A stretch of DNA of 64,000 nucleotides from CAVRUZ01 sp963724495 (GTDB lineage Bacteria > Actinomycetota > Actinomycetes > Propionibacteriales > DAIQRJ01): assembly GCA_963724495.1 (NCBI GenBank), contig CAVRUZ010000002.1, forward strand, positions 1,240,001 to 1,304,000, read 5' to 3'. Every line of letters starts with the position of its first letter. Position 1 is the first letter of the stretch. Of the stretch, positions 56,193 to 64,000 are shown piece after piece. A model generated the notes under the pieces. That model did not search any database and had not been told where the DNA came from. It was given only the letters and a program-made list of their open reading frames with translations. The position numbers were made by a program, and so were the translations under genes.

Positions 56193-56946
56193 ATGGCGCT
56201 GCCGGAGGCGGTCGAATTGTCTCTGACCGTCGACCGTTCGAGTCCGGTTCCCCTGCACCTGCAGGTGTCGCGGCAGATCGAGCACGCGATCACCAGCGGC
56301 CAGCTCAACCCCGGCGACCGGATTCCGAACGAACTCGACCTGGCCGACGACCTCGACCTGTCGCGACCGACGCTGCGGCAGGCGATCGCCTACCTGGTGG
56401 ACAAGGGCCTGCTGGTGCGCAAGCGGGGCGTCGGTACCCAGGTGGTCATGTCGGCGGTCCGGCGCCCGTTGGAACTGTCCAGCCTGCATGACGATCTCGC
56501 CCGCGCCGGTCAGCACCCGACCACTCGCCTGCTCGACCTGGCGGTGGGGCCCTGCGACGACGAGGTGGCCGACGCGCTCGCGCTCCCGCCGCGCACGCCG
56601 GTGCTCAGCCTCCAGCGGCTCCGGCTGGCGGCCGGGGAGCCACTCGCACTGATGACCAACGCACTGCCGGCAGGACTGATCGAGCCGGACGCCGACGCTC
56701 TCGAACGCACCGGGCTGTACGCGGCGATGCGGGCGGCCGGCGTGACGATGCGGGTCGCGCGCCAGAGCGTCGGGCGCCTGCTCCGCAGACGGCCGGCAGG
56801 CGGAACTGCTCGACGAGCAGCCCGGTGCGGCGCTGCTGACGATGACCCGCATCGCCTTCGACGACACCGGCCGTGCCGTCGAGTACGGCAGCCACGTCTA
56901 TCGGGCGTCGCGCTACAGCTTCGAGCTCACGCTCGTCGAGCGCTGA
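56193..56946 (+). CDS. GntR-family (HutC-type) regulator of the iol operon, with an apparent +1 frameshift
   Basis: N-terminal winged helix: PLHLQVSRQIEHAITSGQL, then GDRIPNELDLADDLDLSRPTLRQAIAYLVDKGLLVRKRG. A UTRA-type effector domain follows (RTPVLSLQRLRLAAGEPLAL). After VARQSVG the frame changes; the true end reads RQAELLDEQPGAALLTMTRI and SHVYRASRYSFELTLVER. Removing one G of the GGG at 56772-56774 joins them. The span is 3n+1, restored to 250 residues. Divergent from iolG with a palindrome between, so most likely an inositol-responsive repressor. Its 3' end overlaps the convergent ROK gene by 34 bp. Confidence 0.87.
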
Positions 56947-57929
56947 CGCCGGCGCACCCGGGCGAGCAGCCCCGACTGGGCGCGGGCGAGGTCGGCAGCA
57001 CCCACGATCCCGGCATCGTTGCCGAGCTGGGCACGCAGGATCCGGGCCTCGGGACGGAAGCCCCGGCCGGCGAGGTTCCGCCGGTAGGCGTCGCGGGCAG
57101 GACCGAGGAACAGGTCGCCGGCCTCGCAGACGCCACCGCCGACCACGAACGTGCCGGGATCCAGGGCCGAGGCGAGGTTGGCGATGCCGAAGCCCAGCCA
57201 GCGACCCACCTCCTCCAGCAACTCGATGCTCATCGGGTCGCCGTTCTTCGCGGCCTCGGTGACGATCTGGCCGGTCACCGCCTCGGGATCGCCATCGGCC
57301 CGGCGCAGCACATCGGCGGCCACCGGCGACCCGTTGCGAGCAAGTTCACGTGCCTCCCGGGTGATGGCGTTGCCGCTCGCGTACTGCTCCCAGCAGCCCC
57401 GGTTGCCACACTCGCAGCGCCGGCCGTTGGGCACGACCGTCATGTGGCCGAACTCGCCGGCGACGCCGAAGCGGCCGCGCACGAGTGCCCCGTCGAGTAC
57501 CAGCGCACCCCCGATGCCCGTGCCGAGGTTCACCACGACGAGCGTCGTCTCCCCCTGCCCGGCACCGAACCGCAGCTCCGCCCAGGCGGCCGCGTTGGCG
57601 TCGTTCTCCACGACCACGGGCAGCCGGACGCGTCGCGCCACCGCGTCGCGCAGCGGCTCGTGTCGCCAGGCGAGGTGGGGCGAGAACATCACCGACGCGC
57701 CGGAACTGTCGATCCAGCCGGCGGCGCCGATGCCGACCGCCACCACGTCGTAGCTCTCCCGGAACTCCGCGACCACCTCGGCGATCGCGTCCTCGGTGGA
57801 CCGGGCCGAGGACCCCGGCGTCTGCCGTCGCGACCGCGCCACGATGTTGCCGTCGTCGTCGACCACGCCGGCAGCGACCTTGGTGCCGCCGATGTCGATG
57901 CCCACGGTGAGTGGGTGTCCGAGGGCCAT
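56913..57929 (-). CDS. ROK-family sugar kinase (second of tandem pair)
   Basis: 338 residues with the ATP loop VGIDIGGTKVAAGVVDDDG, VENDANAAAWAELRFGAG (catalytic Asp), GTGIGGALVLDG, GEFGHMTVVPNG and the zinc motif CECGNRGCWEQYASG. These are glucokinase-type ROK features; no helix-turn-helix is present, so it is a kinase not a repressor. ATG 57929 lies two bases after the stop of the other ROK gene. The C-terminal basic tail (RVRRRQRS) overlaps the gntR 3' end. Confidence 0.9.
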   Translation of the reverse strand: MALGHPLTVGIDIGGTKVAAGVVDDDGNIVARSRRQTPGSSARSTEDAIAEVVAEFRESYDVVAVGIGAAGWIDSSGASVMFSPHLAWRHEPLRDAVARRVRLPVVVENDANAAAWAELRFGAGQGETTLVVVNLGTGIGGALVLDGALVRGRFGVAGEFGHMTVVPNGRRCECGNRGCWEQYASGNAITREARELARNGSPVAADVLRRADGDPEAVTGQIVTEAAKNGDPMSIELLEEVGRWLGFGIANLASALDPGTFVVGGGVCEAGDLFLGPARDAYRRNLAGRGFRPEARILRAQLGNDAGIVGAADLARAQSGLLARVRRRQRSTSVSSKL

Positions 57930-57930
57930 G

Positions 57931-58920
57931 TCAGTCCACCCGGGCCAGGTCGGCTGCACCGACGATGCCGGCGTTCTCGAGCTCGGCGCGGACGATGGTG
58001 AGCACCGGTCGGTAGCCGCGGCCGGTGAGCTGTCGGGCGAAGGCTTCGCGGGCGGGCGCGAGCAGCAGGTCGCCGGCTTCGGCGACGCCGCCGCCGACCA
58101 CGACGCGGCCCGAGTCGAGGATCGCCGTGACCGAGGCGATGCCCTCGCCCAGCCAGCGGCCGAGATCCTCGAGCAGTTCGATGGCGGTCGAGTCGTTGTG
58201 CCTGGCGGCCTCGGTGATCATCGCGCCGTCGATCTCGGCCGGGTTCCCGCCTGCCAGTTCGAGGATCGCACCGGCCCTCGGCGAGCCCGACTCGGCCAGC
58301 GCCCGCGCCTCGCGGACCAGCGCCGTCCCGGACGCGTACACCTCCCAGCAGCCGCGGTTGCCGCAGCCGCACCGGTGCCCGTCGACCACCACCCGCATGT
58401 GGCCGAGCTCCGCGCCGATGCCGAAGCTTCCGCGGTACAGGTCGCCATCGGTCACGATCCCGCCACCGAGCCCGGTGCCCACCGTGAGCATCAGCATGTC
58501 GTCGACACCCTGGCCGGCGCCGAAGACGAACTCTCCCCACGCGGCGGCGTTGGCGTCGTTCTCGACGATCACCGGCAGGCCGACGCGATCGCTCACCAGG
58601 TCGCGGAGCGGGGTGTTCCGCCAGACCAGGTTCGGCGCGAAGAGCACCGTCGACCGGCCGGCGTCGATGTAACCCGCAGCGGCGATGCCGACGGATGCGG
58701 CCCGCTCCCCTTCCGCTTCCTGGAGCTGCTCGACCACCTCGACGATCCCGTCGACGATGGCGTCGGTGGAGGTGTTCTCGGTCTCCACCCGGATGTCCTG
58801 GTGGACCTTCCCCGCCTCGTCCACGACGCCGCCGGCGATCTTGGTGCCGCCGACGTCCACGCCGATCGTGACCTGGCCCGAGTACTTCCGGCTGGGTCCG
58901 TGCCGCCCGGTGGGCGCCAT
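57931..58920 (-). CDS. ROK-family glucokinase-like kinase (first of tandem pair)
   Basis: 329 residues: IGVDVGGTKIAGGVVDEAG, VENDANAAAWGEFVFGAG, GTGLGGGIVTDG, GAELGHMRVVVDG, CGCGNRGCWEVYASG and VVVGGGVAEAGDLLLAPAREAF. ATG 58920 has AGGGAGACAGG upstream and is preferred to the longer frame at 58971. Clearly related to the next gene along its whole length, so the two arose by tandem duplication; the pair may differ in sugar specificity. Divergent from fadD15. Confidence 0.92.
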   Translation of the reverse strand: MAPTGRHGPSRKYSGQVTIGVDVGGTKIAGGVVDEAGKVHQDIRVETENTSTDAIVDGIVEVVEQLQEAEGERAASVGIAAAGYIDAGRSTVLFAPNLVWRNTPLRDLVSDRVGLPVIVENDANAAAWGEFVFGAGQGVDDMLMLTVGTGLGGGIVTDGDLYRGSFGIGAELGHMRVVVDGHRCGCGNRGCWEVYASGTALVREARALAESGSPRAGAILELAGGNPAEIDGAMITEAARHNDSTAIELLEDLGRWLGEGIASVTAILDSGRVVVGGGVAEAGDLLLAPAREAFARQLTGRGYRPVLTIVRAELENAGIVGAADLARVD

Positions 58921-59101
58921 CCGCCTGTCTCCCTTCCCATGGCCGGATCGCCGACCAGCTCTGCCACCCACCGCAGCGGCGGGCGATCGTCTGAGCGCAG
59001 TCAGGCTAACTGGCGGCGGCGTGACCGCTGCGTCAGCCAGGCGAATCCAGGTAGGTTCTGGGCCAGCCGGCAGCGGCGCTCGCTGAACGCAGGAGGAACC
59101 C

Positions 59102-60919
59102 GTGCAGAGCTATGTCAGCCCGCTTCCGGCACCCCCCGCCGCGGATCCCGCGGAGAACCTCACCGACCCACTCGAGTCGGCAGCAGCCGACACCCCCGAC
59201 CGCGTTCTGTTCGCCCGGCTGGTCGACGGATCCTGGGTGGACGTGACCGCGCGCGAGTTCCACCGCGACGTCACCGAGGTCGCCAGGGGGCTGATCGCCA
59301 CCGGCATCCAGCCCGGCGACAGCGTCGGGCTCCTGGCGAAGACGCGCTACGAGTGGTCGGTCACCGACTACGCCATCTGGTACGCGGGTGCGGTCACGGT
59401 GCCGATCTACGAGACGTCATCGCCCGACCAGATCCGCTGGATCCTCAGCGACTCCGGCGCCCGAGCAGTCGTGGTGGAGACCGCAGACCACTCCGCCGCG
59501 ATCGCCGAGATCCGTGGTGACGTGCCGACGCTCGAGTTCGACCCGGTGGTCTTCGACGAAGGCGGTCTCGATGCCCTCCGGGGCCGGGCAGGCGAGGTGA
59601 GCGAGGAGGACCTCACGGCCCGACGCCGCACGCGGGACGGCGCATCGACGGCCACCATCGTCTACACGTCGGGCACCACCGGACGACCGAAGGGGTGCGT
59701 GCTCACCCACGCCAACATGCTCTTCCTGCTGCGCTCGGCGATCAGCCACCTGCCGGAGGCGTTCGTCCCCGGCAGCTCCACCTTGCTGTTCCTCCCGCTC
59801 GCCCACGTCTTCGCGCGGATCGTGCAGATCGCGAGCGTCATGGGTGGCATGCAGGTGGCCTTCTCCACCGGCATCCCGCAGCTGTCGGCGGAGCTGCAGA
59901 GCTACCGGCCCACGTTCCTGCTCGCCATGCCCCGGGTGTTCGAGAAGGTCTACAACAGCGCCTACGCCAAGGCCGCCGAGAAGTCGCCGGTCGCGCGCCG
60001 GATCTTCAACGCGGCAACCGCGACCGCGACCGACTGGAGCGAGGCGATCGCGAAGGGCAAGCCGTCGCGGCTGCTGGCCGCCCGCCATGCCCTGTTCCAG
60101 CGGCTCGTGTACTCGAAGATCCAGGCGGCCATCGGCGGCCGAGCGCACTTGGCCCTGTCCGGCAGCGCTCCCCTTCCCGACCGGCTGAGCCACTTCTTCC
60201 GGGGACTCGGCCTCAACGTGGTCGAGGGATACGGCCTCACCGAGTGCTGTGCCGCCACCACCGTCAGCCGGTTCAGCAACCCCAAGGTCGGCACGGTCGG
60301 GCAGCCGCTGCCCGGCGTGCACATCCGGGTGTCCGACGAGGGCGAACTCCAGGTCAAGGGCGACCACGTGTTCGCGGGATACCTCAACGACCCGGAAGCC
60401 ACTGCCGCCGCGATGACCGACGACGGCTGGCTGCGCACCGGCGACCTGGGCAGCATCGACGACGACGGGTTCGTGCGGATCACCGGCCGGTCGAAGGAGA
60501 TCCTGGTGACGGCCAGCGGGAAGAACGTGTCGCCGGCACCGCTGGAGGACGCCGTCGCGCAGGACCCGCTGGTCGGACAGGTCCTGGTCATCGGCGACGG
60601 CCAGCCGTACATCGCCGCCCTGGTGACCCTCGATCGCGACGCGGTCTCGTCCTGGGCCCGCCGCCACGACAAGGACGAGGACATGGCAGCGCTGGCACGT
60701 GATCCGGAGGTACGGGCGCACGTGCAGGCAGCCGTCGACAAGGCGAACAAGACCGTGTCGCGAGCGGAGTCGATCCGCCGGTTCGAGATCCTGCCGGAGA
60801 ACTGGACGGCGGAGTCGGGTGAGCTCACGCCGAGCCTGAAACTCAAGCGGGGGCACGTGTTCCGCCAGCACAGCGACGTCGTCGAGAAGCTGTACAAGAG
60901 CAAGCTCGGAGACGCCTGA
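59102..60919 (+). CDS. fadD15: Long-chain fatty acid--CoA ligase (FadD15-like)
   Basis: Adenylates fatty acids and forms acyl-CoA. 605 residues: P-loop-like TIVYTSGTTGRPKGCVLTHAN, FLPLAHVFARI, LALSGSAPLPDRL, VVEGYGLTECCAATT, GWLRTGDLGSIDDDGFVRITGRSKEI and GKNVSPAPLED. AGGAGGAACCC precedes the GTG start, one of the strongest ribosome-binding sites in the window. The tail AESGELTPSLKLKR is typical of long-chain ligases. Place next to pimB' agrees with Rv2187-Rv2188c. Confidence 0.94.
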   Translation: MQSYVSPLPAPPAADPAENLTDPLESAAADTPDRVLFARLVDGSWVDVTAREFHRDVTEVARGLIATGIQPGDSVGLLAKTRYEWSVTDYAIWYAGAVTVPIYETSSPDQIRWILSDSGARAVVVETADHSAAIAEIRGDVPTLEFDPVVFDEGGLDALRGRAGEVSEEDLTARRRTRDGASTATIVYTSGTTGRPKGCVLTHANMLFLLRSAISHLPEAFVPGSSTLLFLPLAHVFARIVQIASVMGGMQVAFSTGIPQLSAELQSYRPTFLLAMPRVFEKVYNSAYAKAAEKSPVARRIFNAATATATDWSEAIAKGKPSRLLAARHALFQRLVYSKIQAAIGGRAHLALSGSAPLPDRLSHFFRGLGLNVVEGYGLTECCAATTVSRFSNPKVGTVGQPLPGVHIRVSDEGELQVKGDHVFAGYLNDPEATAAAMTDDGWLRTGDLGSIDDDGFVRITGRSKEILVTASGKNVSPAPLEDAVAQDPLVGQVLVIGDGQPYIAALVTLDRDAVSSWARRHDKDEDMAALARDPEVRAHVQAAVDKANKTVSRAESIRRFEILPENWTAESGELTPSLKLKRGHVFRQHSDVVEKLYKSKLGDA

Positions 60920-60943
60920 GTCCCCTGACGTTCCGCGGCCTGA

Positions 60944-62083
60944 TCAGTCGAGAGCGAGCAGTTCCCGGACGGTCGCGTGCACGCTGTCCCAGCCCCAGTG
61001 CTCGCTGACCCAGGCGCGGCCGGCGGCACCCATCGCCCGCGCTCGCTTGCGATCACCCAGCAGGTCGACGAGTGCGGTCGCCACGACCCCTGGGTCGAGC
61101 GGGTCGACCACGAACCCGGTGACACCGTCGCGCACGGTGTCGACGGCGCCACCTGAACGCCCCACCACGACCGGCAGCCCGGCGGCCTGTGCCTCGAGGA
61201 AGACGATGCCGAGACCCTCCACCTCCAGCCCACGGCGACGGTCGCGGCAGATCATCGCGAACACGTCCGCCGCCGCGTAGAACGCCGGCGTCTGCTCGTG
61301 CACCACACCGCCGGTGAACACGACCGCATCCGGTGGCAGGCCGACCTCGCCGACGAGGCGGTCCAGGCGGTCGCGTGACGGGCCGTCGCCGACGATCAGC
61401 GCGACGGTTCCCGGCACCAGCCGGCGAACCTCCGGCAGCGCCCGGATCAACGTGTCCTGGCCCTTGCGCGGGGTGAGCCGGGACAGGCACAACACCACGG
61501 GCACGTTGTCACCGATTCCCCACCGGGCCCGCTCCCGTTGCCGAACGTCGTTGTAAGCCGGGACGAACGCGGTGCTGTCCACTCCGGGTGGCATCCGAAC
61601 CAACCGAGCGGAGTCAGGACCGACGGCCTCGGCGATCGCCTGGCGGGTGTACTCAGCCAGGTAGGTGAGCGAGTCGCATCGCCTCGCGATCCGCCGAAGC
61701 AGGGCTCGCGATCCCGGAACCCGCGCCCACCACAGTTCGTGCCCGTGGGTCATGCCGACCACGTGGCTGGCGCCGCTGCGTCGCGCCGCAGAGCCCAGGA
61801 GTCCGAGCGGTGCCGCCGCCCCGAACAGCACCCGGTCACAGTCGTGCCGGCGCATCAGGCGCTGCATGGTCGCTCGCGTGGATGGGGTCGGTAGCAGCAC
61901 CCGGCTGTGGTCGCGTACCACCGGGTAGGGGCGCACGGCGTCCGCGGCCTCCTCACCAGGGGTGTGAGACGTGTAGACCACCACCCGGTCGGCGAGCCCG
62001 TCGGCGATCGTCGCGACGAACGTCTCGATCCCGCCCTGGCGGGGTGGGAAGTCGTTGGTGACGATCAGCACGCGTCCGGACAC
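60944..62083 (-). CDS. pimB: Phosphatidylinositol alpha-mannosyltransferase PimB' (GT4)
   Basis: Adds the second mannose to phosphatidylinositol in PIM synthesis, at the cytoplasmic face of the membrane. 379 residues from GTG 62083 (VLIVTNDFPPRQGGIETFV); an upstream ATG at 62128 is possible but the family starts close to VLIVTND. GT4 donor site: LCLSRLTPRKGQDTLIRALPE, IVGDGPSRDRL, and EGLGIVFLEAQAAGLPVVVGRSGG with the E-x7-E pattern. GGAAGGGG precedes the GTG. It converges with fadD15 after 24 bp. Confidence 0.92.
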   Translation of the reverse strand: MSGRVLIVTNDFPPRQGGIETFVATIADGLADRVVVYTSHTPGEEAADAVRPYPVVRDHSRVLLPTPSTRATMQRLMRRHDCDRVLFGAAAPLGLLGSAARRSGASHVVGMTHGHELWWARVPGSRALLRRIARRCDSLTYLAEYTRQAIAEAVGPDSARLVRMPPGVDSTAFVPAYNDVRQRERARWGIGDNVPVVLCLSRLTPRKGQDTLIRALPEVRRLVPGTVALIVGDGPSRDRLDRLVGEVGLPPDAVVFTGGVVHEQTPAFYAAADVFAMICRDRRRGLEVEGLGIVFLEAQAAGLPVVVGRSGGAVDTVRDGVTGFVVDPLDPGVVATALVDLLGDRKRARAMGAAGRAWVSEHWGWDSVHATVRELLALD

Positions 62084-62117
62084 CCGCCAGTCCCCTTCCG
62101 TGATCGGTTGTGTGCCG

Positions 62118-62123
62118 TAGTTT
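62118..62123 (+). promoter_or_regulatory. -10 element (TAGTTT) for the prepilin peptidase gene
   Basis: TAGTTT is followed by seven bases and GTG 62131; no Shine-Dalgarno sequence is present, so a leaderless mRNA is likely. Confidence 0.5.
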
Positions 62124-62130
62124 CGCATTT

Positions 62131-62925
62131 GTGCCGGTAGGTGTGCTCGTGGCGATGGCGGCGGTGCTCGGCCTGCTGGTCGGGTCGTTTCTCAACGTCG
62201 TGATCTACCGGGTTCCGCGGCACGAGTCGGTCGTGTCTCCGGGCTCGCACTGCCCGTCGTGCGGGCGGCCGATCCGGGGCCGTCACAACATCCCCGTGAT
62301 CGGCTGGCTGATGTTGCGCGGCAAGTGCGCCGACTGCCACGCGCCGATCTCGGTTCGGTACCCCGCGGTGGAGGCGGCCACGGGGCTCGCGTTCGCGCTG
62401 CTCACCTGGTGGGCCGCCTCCCGAGGTGAGGCCGCAGCGGCGCCGGCCTGGTGTTATCTCGCGGCCGTCGGCATCGCGTTGGCGGCCATCGACCTGGAGA
62501 CCCACCGGCTGCCGAACGTGATCGTGCTGCCCTCGTACCCCGTGCTGGCCGCTCTGCTCACGTTCGCAGCGCTCGTCGAGGGTCAGCCGGGCAACCTGCT
62601 GCGAGCCGCGATCGGCATGATCGCCCTGGCCGCGTTCTTCCTGCTGGTGGTGCTCGTCTATCCGAAAGGGATGGGCTGGGGCGACGTAAAGCTGGCCGGA
62701 CTCCTCGGAATGGCGATGGGCTACGAGAGCTGGGGAGCACTGGTGATCGGCAGCTTCGCCGGGTTCGCGTTGGGCGCCGTCGTGGGAGTCGTCGTGATCG
62801 CGAGTGGGCGTGGCACGCGCAAGACCGCAGTTCCCTTTGGGCCGTTCATGATTCTGGGCGCGTTCATCGGCCTGCTCGCGGGTGACGCCGTCGCGGGTTG
62901 GTACCTGGGCCTGATCGGCGGCTGA
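62131..62925 (+). CDS. Prepilin peptidase (A24 family, PilD/PulO-like)
   Basis: Membrane aspartic protease that cleaves prepilin leaders, and in full-length members methylates the new N-terminus. 264 residues: GSFLNVVIYRVPR, the zinc-type cysteines CPSC and CADC in the N-terminal loop, catalytic Asp in AAIDLETHRLPN and in KGMGWGDVKLAGLLG, and about seven helices. The cysteine loop shows it is the long, methyltransferase-containing form. It converges with the surface protein gene with a one-base gap between the stops; the two may belong to one pilus system. Confidence 0.93.
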   Translation: MPVGVLVAMAAVLGLLVGSFLNVVIYRVPRHESVVSPGSHCPSCGRPIRGRHNIPVIGWLMLRGKCADCHAPISVRYPAVEAATGLAFALLTWWAASRGEAAAAPAWCYLAAVGIALAAIDLETHRLPNVIVLPSYPVLAALLTFAALVEGQPGNLLRAAIGMIALAAFFLLVVLVYPKGMGWGDVKLAGLLGMAMGYESWGALVIGSFAGFALGAVVGVVVIASGRGTRKTAVPFGPFMILGAFIGLLAGDAVAGWYLGLIGG

Positions 62926-62926
62926 G

Positions 62927-64000
62927 CTAGCGGACGGTCGACCAACTGGTCACGGTGACCGTCCTCGGCGCCGTGGGGCTGAGCATCACGCTAGCTCGGA
63001 GCCGAAGCCTGCCGGCTGTGCTGCACGTGGCGCTGCCCGGACAGACATACACAGTGAGATATCTCTGGCTCGGCAGCTCGAAGGGGGCTGGCGCATCGTC
63101 GGGTACGTCTATAACGGCCTGGACCAGGCTGCTGGAACCAGTGGAGTGAAGGCGGACCACTCGCGACAACAGACCCCAGCGGAACACCTGACTCGTTCTG
63201 TTATTGAGGTAGAGCTCGATACCGGCCCTGGGGACATATGTGGTTCCCCATAGAGTGATGATCGGGTATGGCTGGTTGTCGGTGCCCACCACAGGACAGT
63301 GTCCGGCGTCCCCGTTGGAGGCATAGCCGGTGGCAGCGATGCACCCCGACTGCGCCGGCACCGAGCCGACGGCCGTTTTCAAGCCGTAGATGACGATCGG
63401 TGGACCACTTGCCGCGTTGGACGCGCAGAGCTCGACGTTTCCGTTCGTCTCGGGGTTGACTCCGTTGCCGGTCACCCACATGCGGCTGACCCCACCGAAC
63501 GTCAACTTCACTCCGGAGCTCGTGGTGGCCGCGCCCGATCCGGGTTTGACGCAGGTTCCGTCCATAGTTGGTACAGGGGACGTCGCCAATGCAGTGGTGG
63601 CAGTGCCGCCGATCAGGAATGCCTTGCTGATGGTCCAAGTAGTGCCAGTCGTGAAATTGAAGAAGTACGTCCCGGGCCGAAGGTGAACAACGGAACCTTT
63701 GCAGGTGTTGTTGTCTGTGTAGGTGTTGAGTCGGGTTGCGTTGGTGTAGAGCCCGGGATCAAAGTGATAGACGCCGATCGGCAGTACATGCGGGTGGCGT
63801 CTGTAGCGGACCGGGGCCGGCTGGTGCGTCGAAGCTCAGCCCGTGGCCGGTCACGGTCCCGGGATCCATACCGCGGCGGTCGGTCGCGGACAGCGGATTG
63901 TTCGAGTAGTTGCAGTCCTTGACACTGCCCAGTCGCCACCGTGACCTGGGCCGGGCCCAGGACACAGCCGTTCAAGGCGTACGCGTAGCTGTTTGTCGCG
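62927..64000 (-). CDS. Large surface or pilus-associated protein, C-terminal part (N-terminus beyond window), with two apparent +1 frameshifts
   Basis: About 355 residues remain, rich in Thr, Ser, Gly and Asn, with scattered Cys, resembling secreted beta-rich surface proteins. Readable blocks: SYAYALNGCVLGPAQVTVATG, VKDCNYSNNPLSATD, VYHFDPGLYTNATRLNTYTD, GTYFFNFTTGTTWTISKAFL, SGVKLTFGGVSRMWVTGNG and VELYLNN-like strands. The blocks join by removing one base of CCC at 63928-63930 and one near 63780-63781. No family recognised. The adjacent prepilin peptidase suggests a type IV or Tad pilus-related role (inference). Ends in TAG. Confidence 0.65.

Overview
The window is one stretch of a high-GC actinobacterial chromosome. 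Evidence for this is the very G+C-rich coding sequence, frequent GTG starts, LexA boxes of the TCGAAC-N4-GTTCGA type, a DnaE2 mutagenic polymerase, MraZ boxes, PimB' and a 13E12-type HNH gene. Gene order from the division/cell-wall cluster through metF, prenyl synthase, Ser/Thr kinase, aroG, acyltransferase, fadD15 and pimB' resembles the Rv2150c-Rv2188c region of Mycobacterium tuberculosis. Protein styles suggest Propionibacteriales (Nocardioides/Kribbella-like), but the genus cannot be fixed from sequence alone. No rRNA, tRNA, CRISPR array, prophage or insertion sequence was recognised.

Layout. (1) 1-13.2 kb, minus strand: dcw cluster, in transcription order mraZ, small membrane ORF, rsmH, ftsL-like, ftsI, murE, murF, mraY, murD, ftsW, murG, murC (murC runs off the left edge). 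Most junctions overlap by 1-4 bases, and an MraZ-box promoter heads the cluster. (2) 13.5-18.4 kb, plus strand: moxR, DUF58 and transglutaminase operon, then a DUF3040 membrane protein. (3) 19-27.1 kb, minus strand: a co-directional DNA-damage block, in order DUF6504, SAV_6107 HEPN protein, GH16-like protein, dnaE2, methyltransferase and dinB. It has two perfect LexA boxes. (4) 27.1-35.9 kb: DUF4126, FAD oxidoreductase, metF, NmrA-like reductase, prenyl diphosphate synthase, PASTA kinase, EamA transporter and fructosamine-kinase-like protein. (5) 36.2-37.7 kb: a heavily frameshifted DUF222/HNH gene. (6) 37.7-47.7 kb: SRPBCC protein, PhyH-like dioxygenase, RsmF-like methyltransferase, threonine aldolase, class II DAHP synthase, PlsC, alpha/beta hydrolase, membrane protein, TIGR00300 protein and an EEP-family hydrolase. 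(7) 47.7-56.9 kb: a complete, translationally coupled myo-inositol catabolic operon (iolG, iolE, iolC, aldolase, iolB, iolD, iolA) divergent from a GntR regulator, with a palindromic operator between them. (8) 56.9-64 kb: two tandem ROK kinases, fadD15, pimB', prepilin peptidase and the end of a large surface or pilus-like protein.

A global oddity is that nine otherwise convincing frameshift sites fall on or beside short homopolymers: mraY, murD, DUF58, iolA, the iol aldolase and gntR with one each, three losses in dnaE2, and two more gains in the right-edge gene. Some of these genes are essential, so homopolymer-length sequencing error is the simplest explanation. The 13E12/HNH gene is different: about eight frame changes in 1.5 kb suggest real decay. 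Several genes also show a TANNNT element 6-7 nt before the start codon, the layout expected for leaderless transcripts.
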